Assembly: GCA_024291935.2 (NCBI GenBank)
Contig: CM044309.1
Location: 34,496,001 to 34,560,000, forward strand
Direction of reading: 5' to 3'
DNA length: 64,000 nucleotides
Source of the DNA: Okapia johnstoni
Taxonomy: Eukaryota; Chordata; Mammalia; Artiodactyla; Giraffidae
Below the pieces are notes generated by a model. It was not told the origin of the DNA. It did no database searches and saw only the letters and a list, made by a program, of their open reading frames with translations. Below, piece after piece: positions 34,789 to 46,388 of the stretch (position 1 is its first letter; each line of letters starts with the position of its first letter). The translations under genes were made by a program, and so were the position numbers.

Positions 34789-34844
34789 CTTGTGAAATAC
34801 ACTAACCAGCTGATAAGACTTTGGCTCATTTGTCCTGCTCTTTA

Positions 34845-35195
34845 TCTTTTGAATAGTTTTATTTACTTATTTTTTGGCTGTTCTGGGTCTTCATTGCTGA
34901 GAGGGCTTTTCTCTAGTTGCGGCAACAGGGGAGTACTCTCTAGTTGTGGTGCACAGGCTTCTCATTGAAGGGGTTTCTGTTGTTGCTGAGCACGACTTTA
35001 GGGTGCATGGCTTCAGCAGTTGTGGTGCAAGGGCTCAGTAGTTGTGGCTCCTGGGCTCTAGAGCACAGGCTCAGTAGTTGTGGTGCACAGGCTTAGTTGG
35101 TCAGCAGCATATGGGATCTTCCTGGACCAGGGATTGAACCCATGTCTCCTGTTGGCAGGTGGATTCCTCACCACTGAGTTACCAGAGAAACCCTG
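34845..35195 (-). mobile_element. Long tRNA-derived SINE (CHR-type), antisense
   Basis: The body carries repeated 'agttgtggtgcacaggct' style units and the inverted head 'gaccagggattgaaccc'. A 12-bp target duplication with one mismatch flanks it, tcctgctcttta (34833-34844) and tcttgctcttta (35196-35207). Confidence 0.85.
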
Positions 35196-35207
35196 TCTTG
35201 CTCTTTA

Positions 35208-36639
35208 GATGTAATCCTTCCATATACACATAGTGCCATTACTTTTTTCTCCATTTAGAATGTACTGAGGTCTGCTTCTTCATTAAATACCCCAATACAT
35301 TGATTGCAAAACCAATGAACCTCTGGGCTATGAAGACCAGAGGAATTATTCAGCTATAGGGAATTCTGAGAATTGGTGTGTATCTGAGTGGTTGCAGTTG
35401 AGAAGTTAGTTCCATTAGCTTAAAAGAAAACTTGTTTCTTATACAGAGGTGAACGCATACCTGGCGAGCCTGATAGCATGTTGGACATTTGTTCAGCCTA
35501 TTCTAGTTTGAACCTGTTTGCCTATGTTATCACAGTTTAGCTTCAGACATCTCTGAAAGTACAACAGCCAAAGTTTGCGTTTTCAGGATAGCCACACTGT
35601 CATAATCTGGTAGGACATAGAACTTTCATTCATGTGTTTAACCGCTTGTTGGCTTTCAGAATATTTTACAACTTTGCTAATTACAGACATCTGCAGGGCA
35701 CTCAGCCTCTGGCAATTAAACTCAAATTGAAGTAATTTGATAGAACTCTGATGTTGAAAATGCATTTAATTTTTCAAATATTTCTCTTGACTAGAATTTA
35801 TAATATGTTCTAGTGGCATGCTAGAGTGTCACAGCAATGCTAGAAATATTTCTGAGGAATTCTGGGTGGAAAATGCTTTGCCAGTGACACCATTTTCATG
35901 CTTTAAATTTTTTTCTAAATATTTTCTAAATAAAGCTCCAAACACAGAGATCAGTCTCTTGAAATTTGTTTCTGAGAGTCAGCAAAAGTAATTATTCTCT
36001 ATATTCCCAATCCTTGAACTATTTCTTTGATTCTCCAAGTTTTACCATAGGAATGTAAAACTTTCTAATTTATAAGGCAGAATATTTTTTACTCCAAATG
36101 CATGCCACATTGCACTGTCATTATAAATATGATCTGCAACACATATTTAGCAGTTTTGGGATAACTTTGGCCAGATTGATATTTTTACTGAGACAAAAAG
36201 AGAATGTTTTGAACTAGTTTAACTTCATGGTAGGGTTGTGCTGATGAGCTTATTTAATTCAGAATCTACAAAAAAAATCTTCTTTATGACTCTCAATGTT
36301 ATAAATATGTTTCAATATTTTACTGATCTTACAAAATTTTCCTAGTTTAGGTTTCAATGTGCATGTAGCTCTCCATCATCTGACAAAATGACACCAACCT
36401 TTTATATTTCTTCAATGCTAACCCATTATATGTTTTGAGTTTTCTAAAAGTTTCTTTAGAAATGAGAGGGTTCAGAATCCTCAGCATAAAAGACCCATGG
36501 AGAATGGAGGACTGGAAAAAATGTCTCCAAGCCTCCCAGGGGTTAGTTTGATTGGGTCTGCTTGGTAGTCATGGAATTTAAAAAAAAGATGCCTTTGACT
36601 CAGTTTTTTTAGTTAGAACTATGGACTCTCAATTTTTCT
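35208..36639. other. Unique stretch, no gene seen
   Basis: One of the longest repeat-poor stretches in the window. AT-rich; no splice-framed coding candidate noticed. Confidence 0.45.
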
Positions 36640-36772
36640 TTTTGAAGCCTTATTATTATTATTTCTTGGCCATGCCATGTGGCTTGCAGGGTTAGTTCCC
36701 CAACCAGAGCCCTCAGCAGTGAAAGCTTAGAGTCCTAACCACTGAACCATCAGGGAATTTCCCAGAAGCCTT
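36640..36772 (-). mobile_element. CHR-type SINE, antisense
   Basis: Body 'ggccatgccatgtggcttgc', inverted head 'cctaaccactgaaccatc' and 'cagggaatttccc'. Confidence 0.8.
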
Positions 36773-37020
36773 ATTTTTGAGACATATGAAGTCCGAGGTA
36801 TCAGCAAATCAATTGAAGGGAAAAGCATGATCAGAGGAGGTGAGAGAGCAAGATAGAGGGCAGGTGATGATGCTGCTGGTTACTTTGGTCCAGCCAGGAA
36901 TCCTGAGAACATAGAACAGAGATCTGGGAAGTAGCGTAATAAACCCTGGGACTTATCAGGTAAACTCTTACTATCTTCCATAGATAATTTTGGTATGTAT
37001 TTAGTCAGTCATATAGAATA
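36773..37020. other. Unique stretch
   Basis: Nothing recognised. Confidence 0.35.
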
Positions 37021-37021
37021 C

Positions 37022-37215
37022 TTTGGGCTTACCCAAGGGCTCAGCAGGTAAAGAATTTGCCTGCAATACAGGAGACACAGGAGACTCGGATTTGATCCCT
37101 GGGTCAGGAGGATCCCCTGCTGGAGGAAATGACAACCTACTCCAGTATTCTTGCCTGAAAAATCCTTGGCTACAGTCCAGAGGATCACAAAGAGTTTGAC
37201 ATGACTGAGTGATTA
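37022..37215 (+). mobile_element. Bov-tA SINE, sense
   Basis: Head 'cccaagggctcagcagg' to tail 'gacatgactgagtgat', with a small deletion in the body near 37166. Confidence 0.9.
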
Positions 37216-37379
37216 AGTAGGCAGGCATAGAATAATTTGCAAATGTAACATCTAATTGGATATCTCTCTTTCTTAAAATGTTTTTGTATGTATATATGGT
37301 TGTGTTTCCATTTGGGGTGAAAGAATAAAATAAAACAAAAAGAAATATTATGAAGTCCCTGTATATATATTTTCCCCCT

Positions 37380-38650
37380 TTTTTGACCAGATGAGGACCA
37401 TCTGGGAAGAAGAGTCGGACTACCTATTTGAATTTTATATCCAGGTTTCCCAAACATATTCATTTTCTGATTGGAAGTTTGTCCCTTTGACCAACATCTC
37501 CCCATCTATGCTGGTCCCAGCCCCTGGTAACCACCTTTCTAGTCTCTATTTTTCTGAATCCTGCTTTTTCAGATTCTATATACAGGTGATATCATAAAAT
37601 ATTTGTCTTTTTCTGGCTGGATTATTTAAGACAGCACAATTCTTAGCATAATTTTCTCAAGGTCTATCCATCTTGTTGCAAATGGGAAGATTTCTTTCTT
37701 TCTCATGGCTTTGAGAAACCTCAACACTGCTTTCCATAGTGGCTTTACTTATTTGTATTCCCACCAATGGTGTACAAGTGTTCTCTTTTCTCCACATCTT
37801 CACCAACACTTGTTATCCTTTATTTTTTTGATGATAGCTGTTCTAACAGGAACTGCATGGACACAACTGAGCATGCATGCATCGTTTATTGTACAGTCAG
37901 CATTATTTGCAAATTAAAGGGTTGTTGCTGTTGTTTAGTTGCTTTGTTCAACTCTTTCGCGATGCCATGGACTATATAGCTCACCAGGCTTCCCTCTCCA
38001 CGGGGATTATCCAAGCAAGAATACTGGAGTGGGTTGCCATTTCCTTCTCCACGGGATCTTCCCAACCCAGGGATCGAACTTGTGTTTCTTGCATTGGTAG
38101 GTGGATTCTTTACCACTGAGCTACCAGTGAAGCCCAAATTAAAGGATATCAATATTTTAAAAAGTAAATTAACCGCAGATGCCCACAACTCCTGAAAACA
38201 ACACAGTTTTGTGTGTTTCCATCCTTCTTCACATTTATATTTGTTTCTTTTTGCTTGTTATAAAAGCATTTTCTATTTGTATTGTTCTATTAGCATTTGC
38301 TATTATATAAAAAAATTTATTTTTCTTTGAAATTATTATTTTTAATAACTACATAAGAGTTCACTGCCTTCTCTCAACCATTCTCTGTTTGGTCATCATG
38401 TAACTTGTCAGTTTTTTGGTGAGTATAAAAAAATTATGAAATAAAAACCCTCATACTTATAACTCTTTTATACGTTTAATGTAATTCTTAGGAAAAATTC
38501 ACAGCAATGGGATCACTGAGTGGTCGGGTATGAACATTTTTATTTATATTGATAGGCATTGTCAAATGGCTCTCCAAAAGTATTGTACCAATTTATATTG
38601 CTATTTTAGTGATGAATGAGTTTGACCTTAACTATACTGACATTAACTTT
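37380..38650 (-). mobile_element. Old L1M 3' region, antisense, split by Bov-tA
   Basis: Landmarks are 'gtccctttgaccaacatctc', 'aaggtctatccatcttgttgc', 'cccaccaatggtgtacaag' and, after the SINE, 'aaatggctctccaaaagt'. It is non-coding and diverged, and may combine two L1 copies. Confidence 0.65.
37921..38134 (-). mobile_element. Bov-tA SINE, antisense
   Basis: Inverted tail to inverted head 'ctaccagtgaagccc'. Perfect 11-bp target duplication caaattaaagg at 37910-37920 and 38135-38145. Confidence 0.94.
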
Positions 38651-39379
38651 CCACTATCTTTATCTACCTCTCTTGTTTTCAACTGTACTCATGTGTGATA
38701 GATTTTAGACCATATTTGCCTCTGAAAAGCTCATGCGTATCAATGAATTTTGAAGAAAACGCAAACAGCAGAAAAGAAATATAGCATGGAAATTTTATCC
38801 GTAAATGAGTTATTCTAAATTTATATAACAGTTTCTATGTAATTCCCTTGATGTTGAGTCCTTCTCAAGTTGTCTTCTTCAGAAGGAAGTCTGTAGCTAT
38901 AGCTTAGCTCCCCCTCCTCACCACCCACCTCCATACCTCTTGGTATGGAACTGTGCACTTATCCCATATGTTTATCTAATACGTATTCTATTTATTATTT
39001 GACAAAGGTGGACAGAATTTGCTTAACTCCCCCTTTATTGAATTTGTACTAAGAGCATTTAGTCTCCTGTTTAAAATTCAAGAAATGCTGACTTGTGTAG
39101 AGAAGAGTTGGCCTTGCATATATGAGATTCCACGAAGCAATATAATTGACTCATAAATACTCCAAATAAAAATTAAATTACTGATTCACGGAGACAAAGA
39201 ATTCAGGTCCAAATAACCGACTAGTCTCTTCCAAGGGACATGAGGTTCTTATGAAGGCGTACATTTAACTTTCTTCTTCTATCTGGGAAATTTGACCTCA
39301 TTTTCTTAACTTGTCATTTTAAGAAGGGGATTGTGAGACAGACAAAGAGTATCTCTTTAAGTATTCATATCAACCCAAA
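38651..39379. other. Unique stretch, no gene seen
   Basis: No repeat family or coding pattern recognised. Confidence 0.4.
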
Positions 39380-39690
39380 TAAAAGCAGAAACCATTATTG
39401 TTACAGACGCCATAGCTTGATAATCCTAACACGTTGTGGTCATTTATTGTTGTTTAGCAAATTACCCCGAAACTCAATAGCAAAAGCAAACCATGAATTC
39501 TATGGGGCAGTAATTTGGAGAAGGCATGATGAGACCAACATGTCTGTGCTCCATGGTGTCTGAGGTCTCAGCTGGAAGACTTGAAGGCTGGAATCTGGCA
39601 TCATCCAAATGTTCCTTTACCCACTTGTTTGGTGTTAGATGCTGGGTTTTGGCTGGCTCAGTCCTCAAGAGCTAACATCCAAAAAGAAAA
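39380..39690 (-). repeat. Old mammalian LTR-type relic, unassigned
   Basis: 'cgaaactcaatagcaaaagc', 'ggcatgatgagaccaac' and 'ggtctcagctggaagac' recall a widespread old mammalian LTR-type repeat seen in reverse complement. I cannot name the family with confidence. Confidence 0.4.
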
Positions 39691-39963
39691 GCCTTGTATC
39701 CACATATCTTCTTGTTGACCTAGCCTTGAAGTCATATGACACCACTTAAATCATACTTTACTGGTCAGAGCAAGCATAAGCCCTGCCTAGATTCAAGATG
39801 ATATAAGACATGAATGACAGTTCTTGGTGGAGGAGTGCTAATGTCATTTTGAAAAAAAACAAAAGGGATGGGAGAGATGATGTTGTGGTCACTTAGGAAA
39901 ACAAAATCTGCCACATGAATGATATGAAAAATAGATTTGATATATACTATTTTTTTTCTGAGC

Positions 39964-40166
39964 GCTTCCCAGGTGGCTCAGTGGTAAAGAATCTGCCTGC
40001 CAATGCAGGAGACGCAGGAGATGTGGGTTTGATCCCTGGATTGGGAACACCTTCCAGAGGAGGAAATGGCAAGTCATTCTAGTATTTTTTCCCTGAAAGA
40101 ATCCATGAACAGAGGAGCAGTCTATGAGATTGCAAAGAACTGGACATGACTGAGCACACATGCACA
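39964..40166 (+). mobile_element. Bov-tA SINE, sense
   Basis: Head 'cccaggtggctcagtgg' to tail 'ggacatgactgagcac'. Perfect 13-bp target duplication tttttttctgagc at 39951-39963 and 40167-40179. Confidence 0.95.
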
Positions 40167-40179
40167 TTTTTTTCTGAGC

Positions 40180-40869
40180 CTTTGAAAATCTAATTTTGGA
40201 AATGGTTGCATATTCAAGAATAGCAAAGCAGTCCCTATTGGCCCAAACTTCCTACAGATAACAGTTATAAAAGTTAAATAGTTAAAAGTATAAACAATGC
40301 AACCATTTAAAGAAGGGAATGACACTGGTCGGCTCTTTGCCTAAATGTCGACTCCTGTCAGTATCATGTAGGATGGCTGACATTGACAAGCAACCCAGAT
40401 AAGGGTAAAAAACTTAGAGATTTCAGGTTTCACCCTTCAAAACAGAGACAAATTTGGGGATTTTAGTCCAGTTAAGCTATCTACTAAAACAGACCAATCA
40501 ACAAACTACTACTACTACTACTACTATAGTTACTATTTTTGAGAAAAGTAACAGTCCAGAAAGTCCATAGATTGGGGTTTCATACCTTTTGAAATGCAGA
40601 CATATACCTCTGGAGTTGGGTCAATCTTCTTAGCTGTACAGGTATAATTACTTTATAATGACTAACTCTTAGTCATACTAAATGACTTACTTTTAACTGA
40701 AGTACCAAATTTCAGCAATATTTGGTCAGAAAGCTCCAAGTGTCAGAAAAAATGTATATTTTCTGCACCTTGTAGTTATGCTGTATGCTTCCATAATATG
40801 AATTTCTAGAAGAGGCAAGATGTGTTTTTGATAAAATACTCATAACAGTGGTTGCCTTCAGAGTTGGTG
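40180..40869. other. Unique stretch with (ACT)7
   Basis: Holds the trinucleotide run at 40505-40525. Otherwise nothing recognised. Confidence 0.4.
40505..40525. repeat. (ACT)7 microsatellite
   Basis: Seven perfect ACT units. Confidence 0.95.
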
Positions 40870-40877
40870 GTATAAAC

Positions 40878-41196
40878 TAGGGGTCCCCAAACCATTTGTT
40901 AGGAATTGGGCTGCACAACAGGAGGTGAGTGGTGAATGAACGAGTGAAACTTCATCTGTATTTACAGCCACTGCACATCACTTGCATTACAGTCTGAGCT
41001 CTGCCTCCTGTCTGATCAGTGGCAGCATTAGGTTCACATAAGAGTGTAAACTCTACTGTGAACTGCGCATGTGAGGGATCTAGTTTGCGTGCTCCTTGTA
41101 AGAATCATCCTGAAACCATGCCTCTCCCACCCCATCCATGGAAAAATTGTCTTCCAAGAAATCAGTCCCTGGTGCCAAAAAATTTGGGGAACAATT
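40878..41196. mobile_element. hAT-type non-autonomous DNA transposon, complete
   Basis: Same family as 2008-2436. Ends 'taggggtccccaa' and 'tttggggaacaattg' are imperfect terminal inverted repeats. An 8-bp target duplication with one mismatch (gtataaac 40870-40877, gtgtaaac 41197-41204) fits the hAT superfamily. About 319 bp, with no transposase. Confidence 0.75.
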
Positions 41197-41204
41197 GTGT
41201 AAAC

Positions 41205-41855
41205 CAACTGGGAAGGGTCATGTGGGGAATTTTCTGGGAATTTTTGTTATATGTCTGGACAGAGGTTTGTGTTAAAGGCACATATTTTTTAAGTAACTTA
41301 CTAAACCTCCACTGAAGATTAGTACATTTTACTGTATATAATTTTATCTCAAAGATGGAGCTATAAAATTGTTGAACTCTTGTTAATAAAAGATGAAGTG
41401 TTCAGAGATGAGGTATACTTTAAAATACATTGAAAATTAAGATGAATTGTTGGGCATACACAAATGTGAAAAAACAAAGAGAGTAAAGTTAATGGTGGTA
41501 TCTGGATAGTGAATGTGTTCAGGGCTGGGACCAGGGACAGGCAAGAAAGGCACCCAGAGTGCAAAACTCAAGGAGACACTCATTGTAGACTTGGGCAAGT
41601 GCAGGGTGGGCACCTGAGAACAAGTACCTCTTTGAATTTTGCACCCTGGTTGCCTCTTATTAGCACCAGGCCTGTTAATAGTCTATCCAGTATCTGGTCA
41701 CCTCACCCCATTGTTAGCGTGGGGAAACTTATGGAGATCTAATGTATATGGCGGCCACGGAGGAGTGCTGCTCAGATCTCACATCAGGAGAGACCTCAGT
41801 GTGGGGAGTACTAACAATCCCTGATATAGGTGTCCTCAGGATCTTCCACTTTTTA
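41205..41855. other. Unique stretch
   Basis: No gene or repeat recognised. Overlapping short frames near 41509-41824 have no motif. Confidence 0.35.
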
Positions 41856-42950
41856 AAAAACATTTTTTTTTTTTAATTGTGGTAAAAGTCACACACCACT
41901 CTAATGGCAGAAGGTGAAGAGGAACTAAAGGGCCTCTTGATGAGGGTAAAAAAAAATATAGAGTGTAAAAGCTGGCTTAAAACTCAGAATTCAAAAAGTA
42001 AGATCGTGGCATCTGGTTCTATCATTTCATGGCAAACAGATGGGGAAAATGTGGAAACTGTCAGATTTTATCTTCGTGGGCTCCAAAATCACTGTGGATG
42101 GTGACTGCAGCCATGAAATTGGAAGATGCTTGCTCCTTGGAAGGAAAGCTATGACAAACCTAGACAGCATATTAAAAAGCAGAGATATCACTTTGCTGAC
42201 AAAGGTCCATAAAGTCAAAGCTCTTGTTTTTCCAGTAGTCATGTACAGATGTGAGAGTTGGACCATATAGAAGTCTGAGTGCCAAAGAATTAATGTTTTT
42301 GAATTGTGGTGCTGGAGAAGACTCTTGAGAGCTCCTTGGATTGCAAGGAGATCAAACCAGCTAATCCTAAAGGAAATCAACCCTGAATATTCACTGGAAG
42401 GGCTGGTGCTGAAGCTGAAGTGCCAATACTTTGGCTGCCTGATGTGAAGAGTCAACACGTTGGAAAATATCCTGATGCTGGGAAAGACTGAAGGCCAAAG
42501 AGAAGAGGGCAGCAGAGGATGAGATGGTTAGATAGCATCACTGACTCAATGAGCATGAATTTGAGCAAACTCCAGGAGATAGTGAAGGACAGGAGAGCCT
42601 GGTATGCTGCAGTCCATGGGGTCACAAAGAGTTGGACATGACTTAGCAACTGAACAGCAACAAAAATCACACAATATAAAACTAATATAAAATATAATAC
42701 TATTTTAACCATCTTTAACTGAACAGTTCAGTGGCACTAAGTACATTCACAGTGTTGTGCAACTCTCACCATCATCCATCTCCCTAATTATTCACCTTCC
42801 TAAACTGAAACAGTCTCCATTAAAAACTAACTCCCCATCCCCTCTTCCCAGCCCCTCACCCCTCTGCCCCTGTCATCTACCAATGTACTTTCTGACTCTA
42901 TGAATTGACTATTCTAGGTACCTCGTATAAGTGGGACAAAATAGTACCTA
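41856..42950 (-). mobile_element. Old L1M 3' region, antisense, split by BovB
   Basis: Left stub 'ttaattgtggtaaaag' joins to 'acaatataaaactaat', then 'cagttcagtggcactaag' and 'cattcacagtgttgtgcaac' on the right, a well-known L1M segment in reverse complement. Confidence 0.75.
41896..42661 (+). mobile_element. BovB LINE, 3' 766 bp, sense
   Basis: Starts just after the YADDT position ('accactctaatggcagaa') and covers the RT end and C-terminus to the tail ending 'cttagcaactgaac' plus (AAC)n. Frames are broken: a TAG follows 'gttggaccata' near 42268, and insertions occur in an A-run at 41949. Target duplication aaaagtcacaca (41884-41895) and aaaaatcacaca (42662-42673). Confidence 0.93.
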
Positions 42951-42954
42951 ATTT

Positions 42955-43050
42955 ATATACAGGAGATGGTGATGGACATGGAGACCTGGCATTGTTGCAG
43001 TCCACGGGGTTGCAAAGAGTCAGACATGACTGGGTGACTGAAACAACAGT
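42955..43050 (+). mobile_element. BovB 3' tail fragment, sense
   Basis: From 'ggagatggtgatggacatgg' to 'catgactgggtgactg', with an (AAC)-type end. Confidence 0.85.
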
Positions 43051-43114
43051 TTTTATTTATATTGGAATGCATTTCTAAGGTTAACAATATATGTCCTAGA
43101 GCCAGATTGTAGCT

Positions 43115-43285
43115 TCTTTTTTCCCCTGTGCTATACAGTAGGTTCTCATTAGTCATCTATTTTAAACTGTAGTGTATACGTGTCAATCCCAATCTCCCAA
43201 TGTATTCTACTTCCTTTCCCCCACTTGGTGCCCATGTGTTTGTTCTCTACGTCTATGTCTTTGTCCACTTTTGAGTTGAAGTCTT
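43115..43285 (-). mobile_element. Ruminant L1 3' UTR fragment, antisense
   Basis: 'ctgtgctatacagtagg' and 'gtgtcaatcccaatctcc' are the ruminant L1 3' UTR in reverse complement. Confidence 0.8.
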
Positions 43286-43287
43286 GT

Positions 43288-43492
43288 GCTGCCCTGGTGG
43301 CTCAGATGGTAAAGAATCTGCCTGCAGTGCAGGAGATCCAAGTTTGATTTGTGGGTCAGGAAGATCCCCTGGAGAAGGGAATGGCTACCCACTCCAGTAT
43401 TCTTGCCTGGAGAATCCTATGGATAGAGAAGCATGGCAGGCTATATAGTCCATGGGATTGCAGAGTTGGACATGACTGAGTGACTAAAACTA
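43288..43492 (+). mobile_element. Bov-tA SINE, sense
   Basis: Head 'ccctggtggctcagatgg' to tail 'gacatgactgagtgactaa', followed by a short (ACT)-like tail. Confidence 0.93.
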
Positions 43493-43504
43493 CTACTTTC
43501 AGGG

Positions 43505-43660
43505 TTCAGTTTCAGATTAGTTGCTCAGTCGTGTCTGACTCTGCGACCCCATGGACTGCAGCACGCCAGGCCTCCCTGTCCACCACCAACTCCCGGAGTT
43601 TACTCAAACTCATGTCCATTGAGTCGGTGATGCCATCCAACCATCTTATCCTCTGTCGTC
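43505..43660 (-). mobile_element. BovB 3' tail fragment, antisense
   Basis: Inverted tail 'gttgctcagtcgtgtctg' to 'ccatcttatcctctgtcgtc'. Little divergence; heavily 5'-truncated. Confidence 0.88.
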
Positions 43661-44300
43661 TTAGCCCTCAGCTAATGACTGAGCATGGTGGTGATAAAGG
43701 GGTTTACTGTTTATGGCTTGTGAGGGACACCTCTCTGGACAGCCATTGGCTAGCTGAGACTTTCATGAAACTAACCACTGAATTTCTTCTTGCCAATCCT
43801 CCTTTCCCCTTTTCGGTCACCTGTGTCACATGCATCTGGCTTCATCTAGTCTGAGACTTTTTCTTCCTACCCAGCTCCCTTTCTCCTTTATATTTCACAG
43901 CCTTTACTCCCAATGTGTATGCACTGAATTCCATCTTAGTTTCTGCATTCCAGTGAAATAACTGCCCAATCTTTGTGTACCTGTTTAGTTCCAGGTCTCT
44001 GCCTTTTTGCCTATATATTGTTCACACTATTGCCACAATAGTTCACACTTTTAAAACGAACATTTGTCCTCTGGCATACTACATGGATCCTCAGGCAAGT
44101 TCCTCCAGAACTGGATTGCTTTTTTTTTTTTTTACACACCAGCTCCAGCACCTATCCTTTGGCAAATTTCTTTGCCATTGTCAGGCTGCATTGCTTTCTG
44201 TACTTCCTGCTTCTGCACCCATTATAATCACATTTTTCCCTTTTAATAATTCACTGCTTTTCACTAGGTAAGTGACTCTTTGTATTCAAATTTCCCTGTT
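43661..44300. other. Unique stretch with possible L2-like piece
   Basis: The pyrimidine-rich part at 43850-44250 may be a very old L2 or LTR piece. A poly-T run sits at 44120-44134. No gene is seen. Confidence 0.35.
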
Positions 44301-45124
44301 CTAATTTCTGTATGGATTCTGTTTCCTGACTGGACGTGAACAGATATAGGATTGATGATGAGAGTAGTCTTGGAAGAAAGACCTTTAAAGATGGGATTTT
44401 GAGGGGATTGGTCTGATCATGTCCTTGGGCTTTGGTGCCGTGCTGAGGTTTTAAAGACACAGGATGATAATCCATGACATGCAGAGGCATAACAAGTAAT
44501 AAAGTCATCATCTGTCATTGTGAAGAAGTGCCACTTTGAACCAGATGCTTTGGGAGCCCAAATGGCTGCTGCACTTGACTGTTCCAGTAACAGTGATGAC
44601 TACAAGAGCTATCATATTTTTAAATTTAATTGAAGCATTTGCAGGAAGAAAAATCATAAGCTCAGGTCCTTAAATTCTCTGCTCATGCCATGATCTTGGA
44701 ACCAGAGAAATTTCATGGCTGAAAATCAAACACAAAATTTAATTGCAAGCATTACAGAATTATAATATCAGTTGAACCAATTTCTCATGAAAGTTAGTTA
44801 ACTAGGAAAGAATGGGACCCTTAAAATTAAAGTGAGGACATCTGGTTGGAATCAGATGAAACAGAATATTGAACTTCCCCAAGTCCATCTGAGTCTCTCT
44901 TGACAGTGGAACTAGCTTTCCCTCCTCTGTCTGAGGATTTAAGAATTTCTTTGCTGGAAAACTCTTGATAAAGGACTTGCAAGGGGGATGTACATGGTCT
45001 TTCATATCTACCTGCTGTTGTCACTTGAGTTATAATTGGGGCCAAGTCTTGGTATGCTTCAGGGAATCAGGTACAGAGCATTACTGCCTATAACCTGGGA
45101 AATGTATTTGGAAGTGGGTTCTAA

Positions 45125-45200
45125 TGGTCAGAGGAGGCTGCCAGACTACAGTCCATGGGGTTGTAAAGAGTCAGATGTGGCTAAGTGACTAATACACTTT
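45125..45200 (+). mobile_element. Bov SINE 3' fragment
   Basis: 'gactacagtccatggggttg' then 'agatgtggctaagtgactaa', the tail of a Bov-tA or Bov-A2 with the head missing. Confidence 0.8.
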
Positions 45201-46031
45201 CTAAGTGTGTTATACCAAGGAAGATGGTCTAGAAAGGCTGGGCCAAATGCATCAATATGCGTGCAGTTACTGAACATTCTGGGTTTAATATACTAGCTCA
45301 TGGAGTTGGCAGTGACTCTAATAACTTACTTGGTTGGTTGACCAAACCTTGAAGTCAGTGGTAGCCTATTTTAATGAGGCTGAGATCCAGAGTTTATATG
45401 ACATGATGTGGAAGAAGGAATTAAAAGGCTCAGAATTCAATCCCTTCACCAGGAAAGATGTTGATGCATATATTGAGGGGACCAACTGGATCCCTGAAAA
45501 GGTCTGGGTTGCTCTCCTTTGTATCCAGGTATTATGGTCAGTAACACCATTATTTATTTGAGTTCTCTTATTTTAATAGAGAAAATGGGATGCCAGAGTA
45601 TGAGGTCAAGCAGCCAACTGACAAAGTAGGCACATTTACTAGAAACGCCAGCAGGGTCATAACAGTAATCAGTTCACTATAGGATCCTTTGACTCTAGTT
45701 GATCAGAGTCCCTAGGAATAAAATAGACAAGAAATCTATAAAAACATTGCCTGAATTATAACAGAAAATCCTCTAGGATTGGTGATTACATGCTTGAGGA
45801 GAGTTGTGAGCTTTCACTAGGTTTCTAGACCTAAGCCCGATCATAGTCCCAGAGTTCCTTGGGTTTGTTGAAGGAGAAGGGAAAGTCAGGTTTCTATAAA
45901 TAGAAAGTCAGATTCTCTTGTGGAGGAACCCTACAGCATTGCCGTAAGTATATACTGTGAATCTATCTTTAAGTCTGCATAAATTTACCAGAATGACTGT
46001 GCGCTGGGGAAAAATAGCCAGACCTTTGTTG

Positions 46032-46388
46032 CTGTTGAGTCACTCAGTCGTGTCTGTGGAGAAGGCAATGGCAACCCACTCCACTGTTCTTGCCTGGAGA
46101 ATCCCAGGGATGGGGGAGCCTGGTGGGCTGCTGTCTATGGGGTCACACAGAGTAGGACATGACTGAAGCGACTTAGCAGCAGCAGCAGCAGTTGTGTCTC
46201 TTTTGCCACCATAGATGGTAGCCTGCCATGGTCCTCTACCCATGAGATTTTGCAGGCAAGAATACTGGAGTGGGTTGCCATTTCCTCCTCCAGGAGGTCT
46301 TTCTGACCCAGGAATCAAACCCAAGTCTCCAAGGGTACTGCATTGCAGGCAGGTTCTTTTATCACTGACTCACTGGGAAAGCCCTACC
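46032..46388 (-). mobile_element. Bov-tA SINE, antisense, host of a nested SINE
   Basis: The inverted tail 'gagtcactcagtcgtgtct' is separated by 134 bases from the rest ('ttttgccaccatagatgg' to 'actcactgggaaagccc'). Confidence 0.9.
46056..46189 (+). mobile_element. Bov-A2 monomer SINE nested inside Bov-tA
   Basis: One BovB-tail monomer ('ggagaaggcaatggcaac' to 'gaagcgacttagcagc') with AGC tail, opposite in strand to its host. Target duplication agtcgtgtct (46046-46055) and agttgtgtct (46190-46199), itself part of the host's tail. Confidence 0.93.

Noticed and set aside
45334..45561. 75-codon plus-strand frame
   Set aside because: Looks protein-like at first glance, but no family is recognised and it lies in unassigned decayed sequence.
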